Shown piece by piece: positions 8,303 to 15,911 of a stretch of 64,000 bases of DNA; within the stretch, counting starts at the first letter, position 1; each line of letters opens with the position of its first letter. A model generated the notes under the pieces. That model was not told where the DNA came from, did no database searches, and worked only from the letters and a program-made list of their open reading frames with translations. Source of the stretch: CBDDHT01 sp965227905 (GTDB lineage: Bacteria; Pseudomonadota; Alphaproteobacteria; Rhizobiales; Methyloligellaceae); NCBI GenBank assembly GCA_965227905.1, contig OZ245780.1, positions 124,001-188,000 of the forward strand, in the 5' to 3' direction. Both the position numbers and the translations under genes were made by a program.

Positions 8303-8935
8303 CTAGTTATCTAAACTCTGGACTCTCAAAATAAATGAGGGCGTCTTGGGGCCCAGGTCACGCGTCATCTTGCCAGATCCGAGCACACGCACATTTGAAA
8401 ATCCGTGCATCTTAAGCCGGAATTTCAGCACTTTGGGCGAATGCTGTGTGAGATGACTGGTGCTGTAAACGCTAGCTCTAGTGAGAATGTTGCGAAGATA
8501 ATGCGGATTCGGCGTAGTCAAAAGCAACCGACCCCCGACTTTCAAAAGCCTCTGAAATTCACACAATGTTTTATCGACATCCGATGGATAGAGATGCTCA
8601 AGGAACTCGCCTGCGACGATTGCATCGAACATTTGATCTTCAGCAGGAATGTCGTTCGACAGGCCGTATATGGATGAGTGGTAACAATTCGGAAGTACGT
8701 TGAGGCGGCTCTCGACGCAATCCAGTGCCGTGATTCTGTAACGATTGCTCAGCTTTGTTAAGGCAACACCGCCACGCCCTGTATTTGCTCCAACATCTAG
8801 TATATCTATCGCTCCCTTCGGCAAATAGGTGTGAAACTGTTCATATCGTTCTACGGTGAATGGATCTCTCTCCGAAACCTCTTGGGCAAGGTTTTGAGTC
8901 TCATATTTCACCAACAAATCCACCATCGTCAGCAT
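8303..8935 (-). CDS. SAM-dependent class I methyltransferase
   Basis: 210 residues. Motif I is ILDVGANTGRGG (~46-57), the acidic motif II end is TALDCVES, and the later LLKVGGRLLLTTPNP is the post-II/III region, so this is a Rossmann-fold methyltransferase of the Methyltransf_11/23 type. The GEFLEHLYP segment is typical of enzymes acting on small molecules, lipids or sugars, but the substrate cannot be read from sequence. A second in-frame ATG at 8926 has a better spaced GAGAG. The gene is more AT-rich than its neighbours and stands alone, suggesting horizontal acquisition. Confidence 0.82.
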   Translation of the reverse strand: MLTMVDLLVKYETQNLAQEVSERDPFTVERYEQFHTYLPKGAIDILDVGANTGRGGVALTKLSNRYRITALDCVESRLNVLPNCYHSSIYGLSNDIPAEDQMFDAIVAGEFLEHLYPSDVDKTLCEFQRLLKVGGRLLLTTPNPHYLRNILTRASVYSTSHLTQHSPKVLKFRLKMHGFSNVRVLGSGKMTRDLGPKTPSFILRVQSLDN

Positions 8936-9368
8936 CTCTCAACATATAAACGACGACCGAAATCCAATAAATCGACAAATTGTTTCAAAAAAATTCATAG
9001 CAAAGAGCGGTGACAGCTCAACAGCAAAGCCAATTTGTCGTAAACGCGACTCTAAACAACAATCGCTTGTGGACACTCGGCTGGTCGTCTGATTGTTGTG
9101 AAGCTCTCCGCCGTTTCATCCTGCGTGTATCGATTGCCCGGATGGCACGGCATGTTGGGCCGCGCAACGGATCTTTTCAGTTTATTCGATCAACAAATCA
9201 AAAACACTGATCATTCATCAACCTGCTGCAGCCGCGATATCTATAGGTCCAGTTTCTGTGAGACCAAACCTGCAATGGGGCAAACGCAATCTCGAAGGGG
9301 CGAAAAAAGCTGGCACGCCGCTTGCTCGAAGCTAAACATGCTATTCGCTTAAAGGTTCGAGAAGCAGA
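8936..9368. other. AT-rich intergenic region between divergent methyltransferases
   Basis: 433 bases separating two outward-pointing methyltransferase genes. Short frames on both strands lack ribosome sites and family resemblance. The stretch near 8940-9000 is AT-rich and probably holds the promoter of the leftward gene, but I cannot define boxes with confidence. Confidence 0.4.
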
Positions 9369-10262
9369 ATGACTGGACGAAAGAGTGACAAGCATATCGC
9401 TGCGTCAACGCGATACTTCTCGCTCACAGCACTGCCGGCCGCGGGCGCCGCAGATTTTCCAGCGGTAGGTGGATCAATCCACCGGCTGATTGCAAAAAGC
9501 GCGCGCATTCTCCGAAACGACGGTCTCGCAGCGCTGTTGCGATACTTGCGCGCCGTGGTGTTCGTTCGATTACATAGCAAAGTGTTTGACCATCTTTGTG
9601 TCGACGAAGAGCCCGCAACAGTGTCCCAGATTACGCAGATCCACAGTCTTACAATCGCCGGCGACCACCGCGCAGATGCAGTCGAATATGCGCCCACGCC
9701 GTACATGGTAATTCGTTGGATACAGAGTCTTCTGCCCGAAGATGTCGCCAACTGGTCGTTTGTCGATATTGGTGCCGGGCGCGGTCGCGTCATCAGCGCG
9801 GCCGCCAGACAACCGTATCGTCTGGTTGTTGGTATTGAACACGCAACCGAGCTGCGACGCGACGCTCTACGCAATATCACCGGGATGCCAGCCGAAGCGC
9901 GGATGGCCCACAAAGTCGATATCATTAATACCGATGCCGCGACTTTCGAGATTCCCGACGGACCTTGTATCATTTATCTATTCAATCCGTTCGGTGTGCG
10001 GGTGCTCAGAAAGTTCTTGGCAAACGTCATCGCATCGCAACAAAAACGACCTCGGCGAATACTTGTTGCCTACTACAATCCGGTGCATGCAGATGTGATG
10101 ACCGAATTCCAACAGATCACGAAGTGCGAGTTGCCGCTGAAAGCCCGAATGAGATTTGCAACGCTGAGCCCGTATGGCTTTGAACTCTACGAAATCAGCG
10201 CAATGGGTTTAGGGAAAAAACTCAGCTCCACCCGCCCGCGCATAGAGGAGGAAACTCTATGA
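9369..10262 (+). CDS. Putative SAM-dependent methyltransferase
   Basis: 297 residues. After an N-terminal region of ~120 residues, the sequence has WSFVDIGAGRGRVISAAA (motif I) and VVGIEHATELRRDA (acidic residue binding the SAM ribose), then DGPCIIYLFNPFG where an NPF motif replaces the NPPY of N-methyltransferases. This arrangement resembles class I methyltransferases of the DOT1-like or rRNA/protein type, target unknown. It ends at the edge of an IS66 remnant on the other strand. An upstream start (MTGRKSDK) is used; no strong ribosome site is seen. Confidence 0.75.
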   Translation: MTGRKSDKHIAASTRYFSLTALPAAGAADFPAVGGSIHRLIAKSARILRNDGLAALLRYLRAVVFVRLHSKVFDHLCVDEEPATVSQITQIHSLTIAGDHRADAVEYAPTPYMVIRWIQSLLPEDVANWSFVDIGAGRGRVISAAARQPYRLVVGIEHATELRRDALRNITGMPAEARMAHKVDIINTDAATFEIPDGPCIIYLFNPFGVRVLRKFLANVIASQQKRPRRILVAYYNPVHADVMTEFQQITKCELPLKARMRFATLSPYGFELYEISAMGLGKKLSSTRPRIEEETL

Positions 10263-10269
10263 CGACAAG

Positions 10270-10416
10270 GGCTGGTTTGTGGTCGGCGATGCACCTCAAC
10301 ATGTCGGTGAGCCAAGCTTGCACGTCAACGCTACTGAATTTGGCTGTTTCGATTAGTGTATAGGCAATTGCCACCAGCTTTCGCCTGCCTGCCGACACAC
10401 TCAACGACCACCTCAA
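10270..10416 (-). pseudogene. IS66 TnpC C-terminal remnant
   Basis: The fragment reads GRRKLVAIAYTLIETAKF then VDVQAWLTDMLRCIADHK, which matches the conserved C-terminal element of IS66-family TnpC (IYTLIETAKLN-VDPQAWL-DVLARI-DH). The N-terminal ~90 percent of the transposase is absent, and the usual terminal ELLPW is replaced by unrelated residues. Confidence 0.75.
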
Positions 10417-10477
10417 CCAGCAGAAATGCGGCCTCTAGCGTATCAATTCCTGCTACGGCAATCCGTGGATCGCCAAG

Positions 10478-10660
10478 CTATTCGAAGATAAAATTGGCGT
10501 TGGCATCATAGTGGCAGGCGATACGGGAAACCGAAACGCCAGGGTTGCATGTTTGCGCGAAAATCTCGTGCGTCTCGTTATCATCCCAATTGCACCGCTT
10601 ACGCCGCTTCTTCACCAACGATAAAATCACATCGTGGCCATCAGAGGTTTTCAAGACCAT
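10478..10660 (-). pseudogene. IS66 TnpA N-terminal remnant
   Basis: A fragment with RRKRCNWDDNETHEIF and GVSVSRIACHYDANANFIF corresponds to the DNA-binding N-terminus of IS66 TnpA (RRRWSDDEKREI ... PGVSVAQVARRY-MNANLIF). It stops right after the NANFIF motif and is degraded at several normally conserved positions. Confidence 0.7.
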
Positions 10661-10839
10661 CGCCCGCCATTACACCCAAGCATCAACATCCGGGCATTTA
10701 CCGCTATAATCAATATACCGGACGCTTACGGAATGAGCCTTGGCGCGCATTCTTATTTGCAATCATCGGTACAGCAACCGCTCACCACATGCCTCCTTCA
10801 TTCCAATTCGGGTTAGCTCAAATCTCACGCCAATCCTGA

Positions 10840-10856
10840 CCGGGGGCGCCGCCCGG
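10840..10856. other. GC-rich stem-loop upstream of 10906
   Basis: CCGGGGGCGCCGCCCGG forms a compact GC-rich hairpin about 50 bases upstream of a small gene. It may be a leader structure or a terminator of decayed upstream DNA; no T run follows. Confidence 0.35.
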
Positions 10857-10905
10857 CCAATGGGAAGGCGTTTCGAGCCACCCCAAACAGAAAAGGAGAC
10901 TTACT

Positions 10906-11202
10906 ATGGTAAGCAACAAAACCAACGACCGAAAACAAGAATCCGTCCCTCTTTTCCTCATCGCCTATCACGTCAATGAACGCGGCGAAAAAAGCTTCTG
11001 GACTCGCATCGGCGCAGCCTGGGGGCACAGGGACGGCGAAGGCCTGACCGTCGATCTCGACTTAGTTCTACTTGATGGCGGACGCATAGTGCTTCGCCCT
11101 CTGAAGGACGAGAAAACCAATGAAGACCAGGTGGGTGCATTAGCGCCCGATTATCTCAATCTGCTTCGTAAAAAGAAGCCCCGCTCGGGCTGCTTTGGCT
11201 AG
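10906..11202 (+). CDS. Conserved small hypothetical protein of mobile-element type
   Basis: 98 residues with a strong AAAAGGAG site 7 bases before the ATG. The core KSFWTRIGAAWGHRDGEGLTV followed by DGGRIVLRPLK resembles small proteins often encoded near ardC or DUF736-type genes on alphaproteobacterial plasmids and integrative elements, with the shared pattern of a sheet-rich fold and W-IGAAW-H-DG-G. Function is unknown. The C-terminus is basic (LLRKKKPRSG). It stands alone between IS debris and the metal genes. Confidence 0.7.
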   Translation: MVSNKTNDRKQESVPLFLIAYHVNERGEKSFWTRIGAAWGHRDGEGLTVDLDLVLLDGGRIVLRPLKDEKTNEDQVGALAPDYLNLLRKKKPRSGCFG

Positions 11203-11690
11203 GTCGATCGGCGAAGGTCTTGGCGATCGGCCTAGTCGCTCCCCAGACGCCCCTGATCCTGCTGACCATTCTGTCTTGGAATGCAGTTTACCTCGCGGAC
11301 CGTGATCACTACGAACAATTCAAGATCATGTGGCCACGCAAGTGGCCGGCAGAAAATCAGCGACGGCCAAAGAACAAGAAAAACAGTTCCACGCATCGGC
11401 CTCAGACAAAGAGGAAGAGCAGCGGCCAGAGTTACGACCCTGTTAGTCTCCGCAATGGAGAGAGTGCAACCCTGCGATTCTAGCGGTGGTACCTTAAGAG
11501 GGCTCGTTAGTTTTGTCAGTGGACACAGTCTGTCAGAGGTCGGCGCACAGGCGCTCAAAACCATGCCGCTCAAAATCACCGAAAGTTGATCTACACACGA
11601 CGTCACCGATTGACCTCGGTCAGCGTCAAGGAGGAGCTGCCAAGCCACATTGTGATCTCGAATTGGTTCGATAGTCACGAGGATATCTCG
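11203..11690. other. Intergenic region with no supported gene
   Basis: About 490 bases. Frames on both strands look like noise: basic and Ser/Thr-rich on the plus strand, Cys/Leu-rich on the minus strand, none with a ribosome site. The last ~60 bases probably contain the promoter of the Spy-like gene; AGGAG occurs at 11629-11633 but is too far from its ATG to be its ribosome site. Confidence 0.4.
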
Positions 11691-12191
11691 ATGAAACAGA
11701 CATTGGTTTCCGCCACCATGAGCCTCGCTCTGGTCGCATTCTCACTCGCGCCGGCGAGCGCTCAGCAGCACCGGGGCAGCATGCCAGGCATGGGAATGGG
11801 TATGATGGGCGGCGATTGCCCGATGATGGGCATGATGGGTCGCGGCATGAAAGGCAAGCATGGCCATATGGGTGCCATGGCCGATGGGCGCCTTGCGTAT
11901 CTCAAGGCCCAGCTCAAGATCACCGACGCTCAGAAATCCTCCTGGGACGACTATGCGGATGCGGTGAAGGCCCGGGTGGCCGTCATGCAGGGCATGCGCC
12001 AGAACATGATGGAAACTATGCAAAAGGGCGATGCCACGACCCGCATGGACACGCGCATCAAGGGCATGGAAGCAATGCTCGATGCCATGAAGGCGGTCAA
12101 GCCGGCGACAGAGAAACTCTACGCCACCTTGAGTGACGATCAGAAGAAGATCGCCGACGAACTGATCGGCATGCATTGCGGCGCCATGTGA
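11691..12191 (+). CDS. Spy/CpxP-like periplasmic protein, Met/His-rich
   Basis: 166 residues from ATG 11691. A signal peptide ends at PASAQQ (~24). The mature N-terminus is extremely Met/Gly/His-rich (GMGMGMMGGDCPMMGMMG), a likely Cu(I)-binding segment. Then follows a helical Spy-like domain (RLAYLKAQLKITDAQKSSWDDY ... LYATLSDDQKKIADELI) with an LTDAQ-type motif. Spy/CpxP proteins are periplasmic ATP-independent chaperones or envelope-stress sensors induced by metals such as copper and zinc. The neighbours (mer and copper genes) fit that role. The frame is open upstream to 11586, but that part lacks a signal-peptide-compatible start. Confidence 0.85.
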   Translation: MKQTLVSATMSLALVAFSLAPASAQQHRGSMPGMGMGMMGGDCPMMGMMGRGMKGKHGHMGAMADGRLAYLKAQLKITDAQKSSWDDYADAVKARVAVMQGMRQNMMETMQKGDATTRMDTRIKGMEAMLDAMKAVKPATEKLYATLSDDQKKIADELIGMHCGAM

Positions 12192-12739
12192 CGCGGCAGC
12201 GACGAACGAAACCCAATCCGGTTATTGGCGGCCGCTAATCGAATTCCGGCAGTTCTATCGCCTTTTGACACCAGCCGAGATCTCGAACTCACGGATCCGC
12301 GGCCGCTGCCGGATTCTGCTGTCGTCAGAACCGCAAAATACGGTCTAATTCATGTGGAGCGAATATCCAAGTTTGCTCCATCGATCAGCCTCGCGGAAGG
12401 CAATCCGCCAATGCCTCGAAGAATTGAAGCTGCTTCAGATCTCAGAGCAGTTCGCCGAAATGCAGCTGAGCACGGTGTCTTTTTTTGACCCCCGTGCCGG
12501 CTGCGTCTGAAACCTTCTTCCCTGCCGCAAAATACTTCTTCGTCACTCCCTGCGTGCGCCGATGGCGTTTTGCAGGTGGAATTTGATACCTTTGTGCTCG
12601 CAGTAATGCCAAAGGCCATAAAGCCTATCGTGCACGTTCTGCTCCGGTGCAAGCTCCTCCTCCCCAAATTGACTCAGCCCTCGATGTTTTCGGTGAAGGC
12701 TGACCCACTAGCTCCGACATTCGGCCATCAGATTACCTG
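12192..12739. other. Intergenic region between the Spy-like gene and the mer operon
   Basis: About 550 bases without a convincing gene. A plus-strand stretch near 12350-12530 reads as helix-like peptide in one frame (AIRQCLEELKLLQISEQFAE) but has no start codon, so it may be a fossil of an unidentified gene. The right end runs into the mer promoter. Confidence 0.4.
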
Positions 12740-12771
12740 TTGACTCCGTAGTATACTACGGCCTCTAGGGT
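12740..12771 (+). promoter_or_regulatory. MerR-type mer promoter/operator
   Basis: TTGACT (-35) at 12740-12745 is followed by the perfect 16-base palindrome CCGTAGTATACTACGG (12746-12761) and a -10-like CTAGGGT, giving a spacer of 19-20 bases. An over-long spacer containing a dyad is the hallmark of MerR-activated promoters, and the half-site CCGTA matches known mer operators. It reads into merR, so merR here is the first gene of its own operon rather than divergent. Confidence 0.85.
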
Positions 12772-12794
12772 CGTTGTCTATCGGAGAGAATTGG

Positions 12795-13250
12795 ATGCGA
12801 ATCGGTGAGCTTGCCAAGCAATCTGGCGTCGGCGTCGAGACGGTAAGATTTTATGAGCAAAAGGGACTTGTCGCGCAACCGCTGCGACCAGCAAACGGTG
12901 GCTATCGGCAATATCCGTCTGAGGCTGTTCGTCGGATCAAGTTCATACGCAGTGCCCAACATCTTGGCTTTTCACTCAATGAAGTCGCCGACCTGTTGGA
13001 CGTTGAGGCTGGTAGTACTGCGGAATGCATCGATGTCCGCGAACGGGCAGAAATCAAACGGCAACAGGTGCAGGCACGGATCGACAATCTCGGGAGGATC
13101 AAGTCAGCGCTCGACAAGCTGATTGATGCCTGTCCGGGCGAAGGCCCAGCTCGTTCTTGCTCGATCCTTGAAGCGATCAACAGCGGGGCGCTGCACCTAA
13201 GTTCGATGACCAAAGGAGAGAGTGGTGGACCGCATAACACGAAGGATTGA
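12795..13250 (+). CDS. merR: Mercury-responsive MerR regulator
   Basis: 151 residues from ATG 12795 (GGAGAGAATTGG upstream). The N-terminal winged helix-turn-helix is MRIGELAKQSGVGVETVRFYEQKGL; a dimerising coil follows, and the C-terminal metal loop holds Cys residues in TAECIDVRE, DACPGEG and RSCSI, the three-Cys pattern of Hg(II)-binding MerR (C82/C117/C126 type). It represses or activates the 19/20-base-spacer promoter immediately upstream. Its 3' end overlaps the next gene by ~29 bases. Confidence 0.92.
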   Translation: MRIGELAKQSGVGVETVRFYEQKGLVAQPLRPANGGYRQYPSEAVRRIKFIRSAQHLGFSLNEVADLLDVEAGSTAECIDVRERAEIKRQQVQARIDNLGRIKSALDKLIDACPGEGPARSCSILEAINSGALHLSSMTKGESGGPHNTKD

Positions 13251-13497
13251 GATTTTCAGCACAGGCTGTCTGATTTGCGAGAGGGTCGTCAGGGAAGTCC
13301 GAGAGGCAGCGTGTTCGTCCTGTGACATTCGGGTGCTGGATATGAATATGCCTGACATTCAAAAACGAGCCGTTCATCTCGGCGTTAAGTCCGTTCCTGC
13401 GGTAGCAATAGACGGCACGATGGCGGATTGCTGCGCCGGCCGAGGCGTCGACATAGATGTTCTGCTTTCGGCAGGCCTTGGACAACCAATCGCCTAA
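13222..13497 (+). CDS. Thioredoxin/glutaredoxin-like small protein in the mer operon
   Basis: 91 residues starting at tandem GTG codons (13222 or 13225) after AAGGAGAG. It has a redox-type CLIC motif near the N-terminus (STGCLICERVV) and the cis-Pro signature GVKSVPAVAIDG, typical of the thioredoxin-3/glutaredoxin fold, plus a later DCCAGRG with two Cys. There is no signal peptide, so it is cytoplasmic. Such proteins occur in alphaproteobacterial mer clusters and may handle Hg(II) or protect thiols. Overlaps the end of merR. Confidence 0.8.
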   Translation: MVDRITRRIEIFSTGCLICERVVREVREAACSSCDIRVLDMNMPDIQKRAVHLGVKSVPAVAIDGTMADCCAGRGVDIDVLLSAGLGQPIA

Positions 13498-13511
13498 ACA
13501 AAAGGTCGACT

Positions 13512-13868
13512 ATGAAAGAGAGTCTGCTCGCTGCCAGTGGCGTCGCGAGCGCCGTCGCAGCCTCCACATGCTGCATCGTTCCGCTTGCGCTCGTATCGGT
13601 CGGCGTTAGCGGTACATGGATTGGTAGCCTCACCGCCCTCGCTCCCTATCAGCCGCTATTTGTCGGCGTCGCCGTTGCATGTCTTGGCGCAGGATTCTGG
13701 ATGGTGTATCGACGCGCGCCTAAAGCGTGTGAATCCGGAGCCTGCAAAATCCCTCAATCAGGCCGTCTGATCTGGAACGTATTGTGGGTCAAGAGCATTC
13801 TGTGGCTGGGTGCGACGTTGATCGCGCTATCCGTCGGCGTCGATTATGGCGCCAATCTGTTCCTCTGA
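13512..13868 (+). CDS. merT: Mercuric ion transporter MerT
   Basis: 118 residues from ATG 13512. Three membrane spans are visible, the first carrying the vicinal pair STCCIVPLAL that receives Hg(II); a second Cys pair lies in the loop (ACESGACKI). This is the standard MerT layout for bringing Hg(II) from MerP into the cytoplasm. Lies between the thioredoxin-like gene and merP, 14 bases after the former. Confidence 0.92.
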   Translation: MKESLLAASGVASAVAASTCCIVPLALVSVGVSGTWIGSLTALAPYQPLFVGVAVACLGAGFWMVYRRAPKACESGACKIPQSGRLIWNVLWVKSILWLGATLIALSVGVDYGANLFL

Positions 13869-13879
13869 GAAAGAAAGTT

Positions 13880-14158
13880 ATGAAGAGTCTATTGACTGGA
13901 GCCGTAATGCTAACGCTGTCGTCATCATTGACAGTAGCGGAAGAGCAAACGGTCACCCTCGCCATCGACAAAATGACCTGCCCCGTCTGTCCAATCACGG
14001 TCACCAAAGCTATCGAGAAGGTCAAGGGCGTCATACAGGTCTCTGTCGACTACGGAACCAAGCAAGCAACAGTGCGTTACGATGATGCGCTAGCGAATTG
14101 GGAGAAGGTCGCTGAGGCTTCCACAAATGCGGGTTATCCAGCTCACAGGTCGGAATGA
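13880..14158 (+). CDS. merP: Periplasmic mercury-binding protein MerP
   Basis: 92 residues. A signal peptide (~1-20, SSLTVAEEQ) precedes an HMA fold with the metal motif MTCPVCPITV (the usual GMTCxxCP with Gly replaced by Lys, KMTCPVC). It binds Hg(II) in the periplasm and passes it to MerT. The stop overlaps the start of the next gene as ATGA. Confidence 0.92.
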   Translation: MKSLLTGAVMLTLSSSLTVAEEQTVTLAIDKMTCPVCPITVTKAIEKVKGVIQVSVDYGTKQATVRYDDALANWEKVAEASTNAGYPAHRSE

Positions 14159-14367
14159 AGGAAATTGAACCAAAGTCCATAATTACCTGTCCATATTGCG
14201 GTCATGTCCAAACGGAGACTATGCCCAGGGACGCATGTCAGTGGTACTACGACTGCAAAGGCTGCAACAGGTTACTAAAGCCTAAGCCAGGAGACTGCTG
14301 CGTCTATTGCTCCTATGGCACCGTCCCCTGTCCGCCGATCCAGCAGGACCAAAACTGTTGTGGCTGA
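14155..14367 (+). CDS. Small Cys-rich GDCCxxCSYG protein
   Basis: 70 residues, starting in an ATGA overlap with merP. Two Cys pairs (TCPYCGH and CKGC) make a zinc-ribbon-like N-terminus, and the C-terminus has GDCCVYCSYGTVPCPP and a final CCG. Proteins with the GDCCxxCSYG motif are often found beside mer and other metal genes, function unknown; the Cys density suggests binding of thiophilic metals. It is the last gene of the operon; no mercuric reductase gene (merA) follows. Confidence 0.82.
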   Translation: MKEIEPKSIITCPYCGHVQTETMPRDACQWYYDCKGCNRLLKPKPGDCCVYCSYGTVPCPPIQQDQNCCG

Positions 14368-14745
14368 CAAGGTTCACTATGGCAGCTGTTGGGACATTTT
14401 CCCCGCGCTACGGTCACCTCGAAGTCGGCTCATATCAAATGGTAACCCATCGTCATCCGACTTGGACCATCTGACTCGCATTAGTGAGCACACGGCCTAA
14501 CCAAGACCGAAGAAGATGCAGGCGGCGAGGATCAGGAAATCAACATCCCGACAATGCGGTTTTATAAGGTCTTCAATGCCAATCAGGTCGATGGCTATGA
14601 GCATCAGGAAACTGCCGCACCAACTGAAACCGATTTGGTTACGCGGATCAAAAGCGCAGAGCGTTTTTCCAAAGGAACAGGCGTAGACAGCCGCCATGGC
14701 GGAGCGGGCGAAAACATCTGGCCCGCTCTCAAAGCGACATAAAAC
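14368..14745. other. Intergenic region behind the mer operon, with a dispersed repeat
   Basis: Where merA would be expected there is no gene on the plus strand. The left part holds a ~75-base repeat also present at 46772. On the minus strand 14497-14697 is an open 66-codon frame with a hydrophobic middle (SFLMLIAIDLIGIEDLI) and end (FLILAACIFFGLG); it could be the tail of a lost membrane protein, but no family is recognised and no start is convincing. Confidence 0.4.
14391..14465 (+). repeat. Dispersed ~75-base repeat, copy 1
   Basis: Matches 46772-46847 almost base for base: both share ACATTTTCCC, GGTAACC and TCGTCATCCGACTTGG in the same order, with about 14 scattered substitutions. It has the look of an insertion-sequence terminus, but no transposase is adjacent. 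Confidence 0.7.
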
Positions 14746-15318
14746 CTAAATCTTCCCTCCAAGGCCCCTCACGACACACTCGCGAAGATAGGAAATGGCT
14801 TGATCTGAAAAGTCCAGATTAAAATACACAGATTGCCTTCCTACCGAGACTAACATCATCTTACCTCCCCCAATTTCGGACAATGCATTTTCTTTATCTC
14901 GAAAATATATCATCAAAATATCATCCGAATATAAAATGCCCATCCCGATTATTGGCGTATGATGATCAACAACGATAATCACTGACAATCCTGCATACAA
15001 TTTTCGTTTCCAAATTTTCTGAAATATGCCGAGAGTCAGTATATTATTTTGATCCAGACGCAAGATTAGCATTTCATCATTATCGTTATGCTCTGCCACC
15101 ATGCAACTATCGAATTCGCCATCGGCCGACCACTCAGATTTCCCAACCCAATGACCGGCTTCAAATTCAAATTCATTTTCGGCAGTACGTGCATTCGGAT
15201 CGATATTCACCTCCAACGCCATCGCGGAGACAACGGAAAAATTGCAAATAAAAATTAGAAGCGGCATATATCGGAATATTCTTCTCCACACAGCGATTTC
15301 CCATGATTCACGGCACAA
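14746..15318 (-). CDS. Hypothetical secreted protein, AT-rich
   Basis: Up to 190 residues; MPLLIFICNFSVVSAMA reads as a signal peptide, so the true start may be that internal ATG. The mature part is acidic with alternating hydrophobics (EFEFEAGHWVGKSEW, ILTLGIFQKIWKRKLYAGL), suggesting a beta-rich periplasmic or outer-membrane lipocalin-like fold, but no family is recognised. Codon use is much more AT-rich than the neighbours, pointing to separate origin. Lies 18 bases downstream of a cytochrome gene on the same strand, so they may be cotranscribed. Confidence 0.6.
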   Translation of the reverse strand: MCRESWEIAVWRRIFRYMPLLIFICNFSVVSAMALEVNIDPNARTAENEFEFEAGHWVGKSEWSADGEFDSCMVAEHNDNDEMLILRLDQNNILTLGIFQKIWKRKLYAGLSVIIVVDHHTPIIGMGILYSDDILMIYFRDKENALSEIGGGKMMLVSVGRQSVYFNLDFSDQAISYLRECVVRGLGGKI

Positions 15319-15336
15319 TACTAATATCGTCGTGCA

Positions 15337-15792
15337 TCAGTGCTTCGGTTCGCCATTTTCTTTATATTCACTCTTCTTTTCATTGTACGCCTGCACTTTA
15401 CGGATATAGATGATTACGCGCCGAATATCATCGTCTGTAAGCGATTTGATCGGCTGCATGTCTCCGAATGACCAATGATGTTGCTTCACCCCCGATTTTA
15501 TCGCCGCGACAAAGTCTGGATCCGGATGAAAGGCCGATTCATAAGCAAGCATTGACGGGCCCTTATGCGTTCCCTCCAGAAGACGGCCGTGGCAAACAGC
15601 GCATTCTGAATTGTAAATCTTGCTGCCAGCTCTTGCATCACCGCTCATTACAAACGGAATGCGAGCCTTGGGCATCGGCCCGTGGCCTTCATGCGCAGCG
15701 CTCGACAGCAATGTTAGCAATGTCCCAAATATCGCGACTGATCCCGCAAAAACGACTTTGGCCACCGTAGCAATAGCCTGCGCCTTGATCAT
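15337..15792 (-). CDS. Small cytochrome c of the HHW family (copy 1)
   Basis: 151 residues from ATG 15792 (CGGAG upstream). A membrane anchor or signal (~10-30) precedes a His/Met patch (AHEGHGPMPKA) and one heme site CAVCH (64-68). The signature GVKQHHWSFGDM (His 105, 106, Trp 107, Met 112) is shared with the cytochromes at 34599 and 42431. Met 112 is the likely sixth heme ligand. The extra His pair next to it is not usual for cytochrome c. Located immediately downstream of the YHS P1B ATPase on the same strand (about 120 bases). Confidence 0.85.
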   Translation of the reverse strand: MIKAQAIATVAKVVFAGSVAIFGTLLTLLSSAAHEGHGPMPKARIPFVMSGDARAGSKIYNSECAVCHGRLLEGTHKGPSMLAYESAFHPDPDFVAAIKSGVKQHHWSFGDMQPIKSLTDDDIRRVIIYIRKVQAYNEKKSEYKENGEPKH

Positions 15793-15911
15793 AGACTCCG
15801 TCCATACGCCCTGTTGTCGACAAATGCGGTATGACCGCGCTCCCATCTAAAGAACGAACTCTCGATATAGGCCACAACGCCACCTCGCTAGTTTCGAAAA
15901 GCATCCAGCCG

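Larger units (their letters stand above)
10260..10665 (-). mobile_element. Degenerate IS66-family element, internally deleted
   Basis: On the minus strand, a tnpA-like N-terminal fragment (10478-10660) is followed within ~60 bases by a tnpC-like C-terminal fragment (10270-10416). Order and strand match IS66 (tnpA-tnpB-tnpC), but about 2 kb of the usual element is missing, so it is a dead remnant. Ends were not identified. Confidence 0.7.

Noticed and set aside
11232..11678. 148-codon minus-strand frame in the 11.2-11.7 kb gap
   Set aside because: No start signals, no recognisable motif, Leu/Cys/Arg-rich composition.
12350..12667. 105-codon minus-strand frame between the Spy-like gene and merR
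   Set aside because: Ser/Arg/Gly-rich, no ribosome site, no family resemblance.
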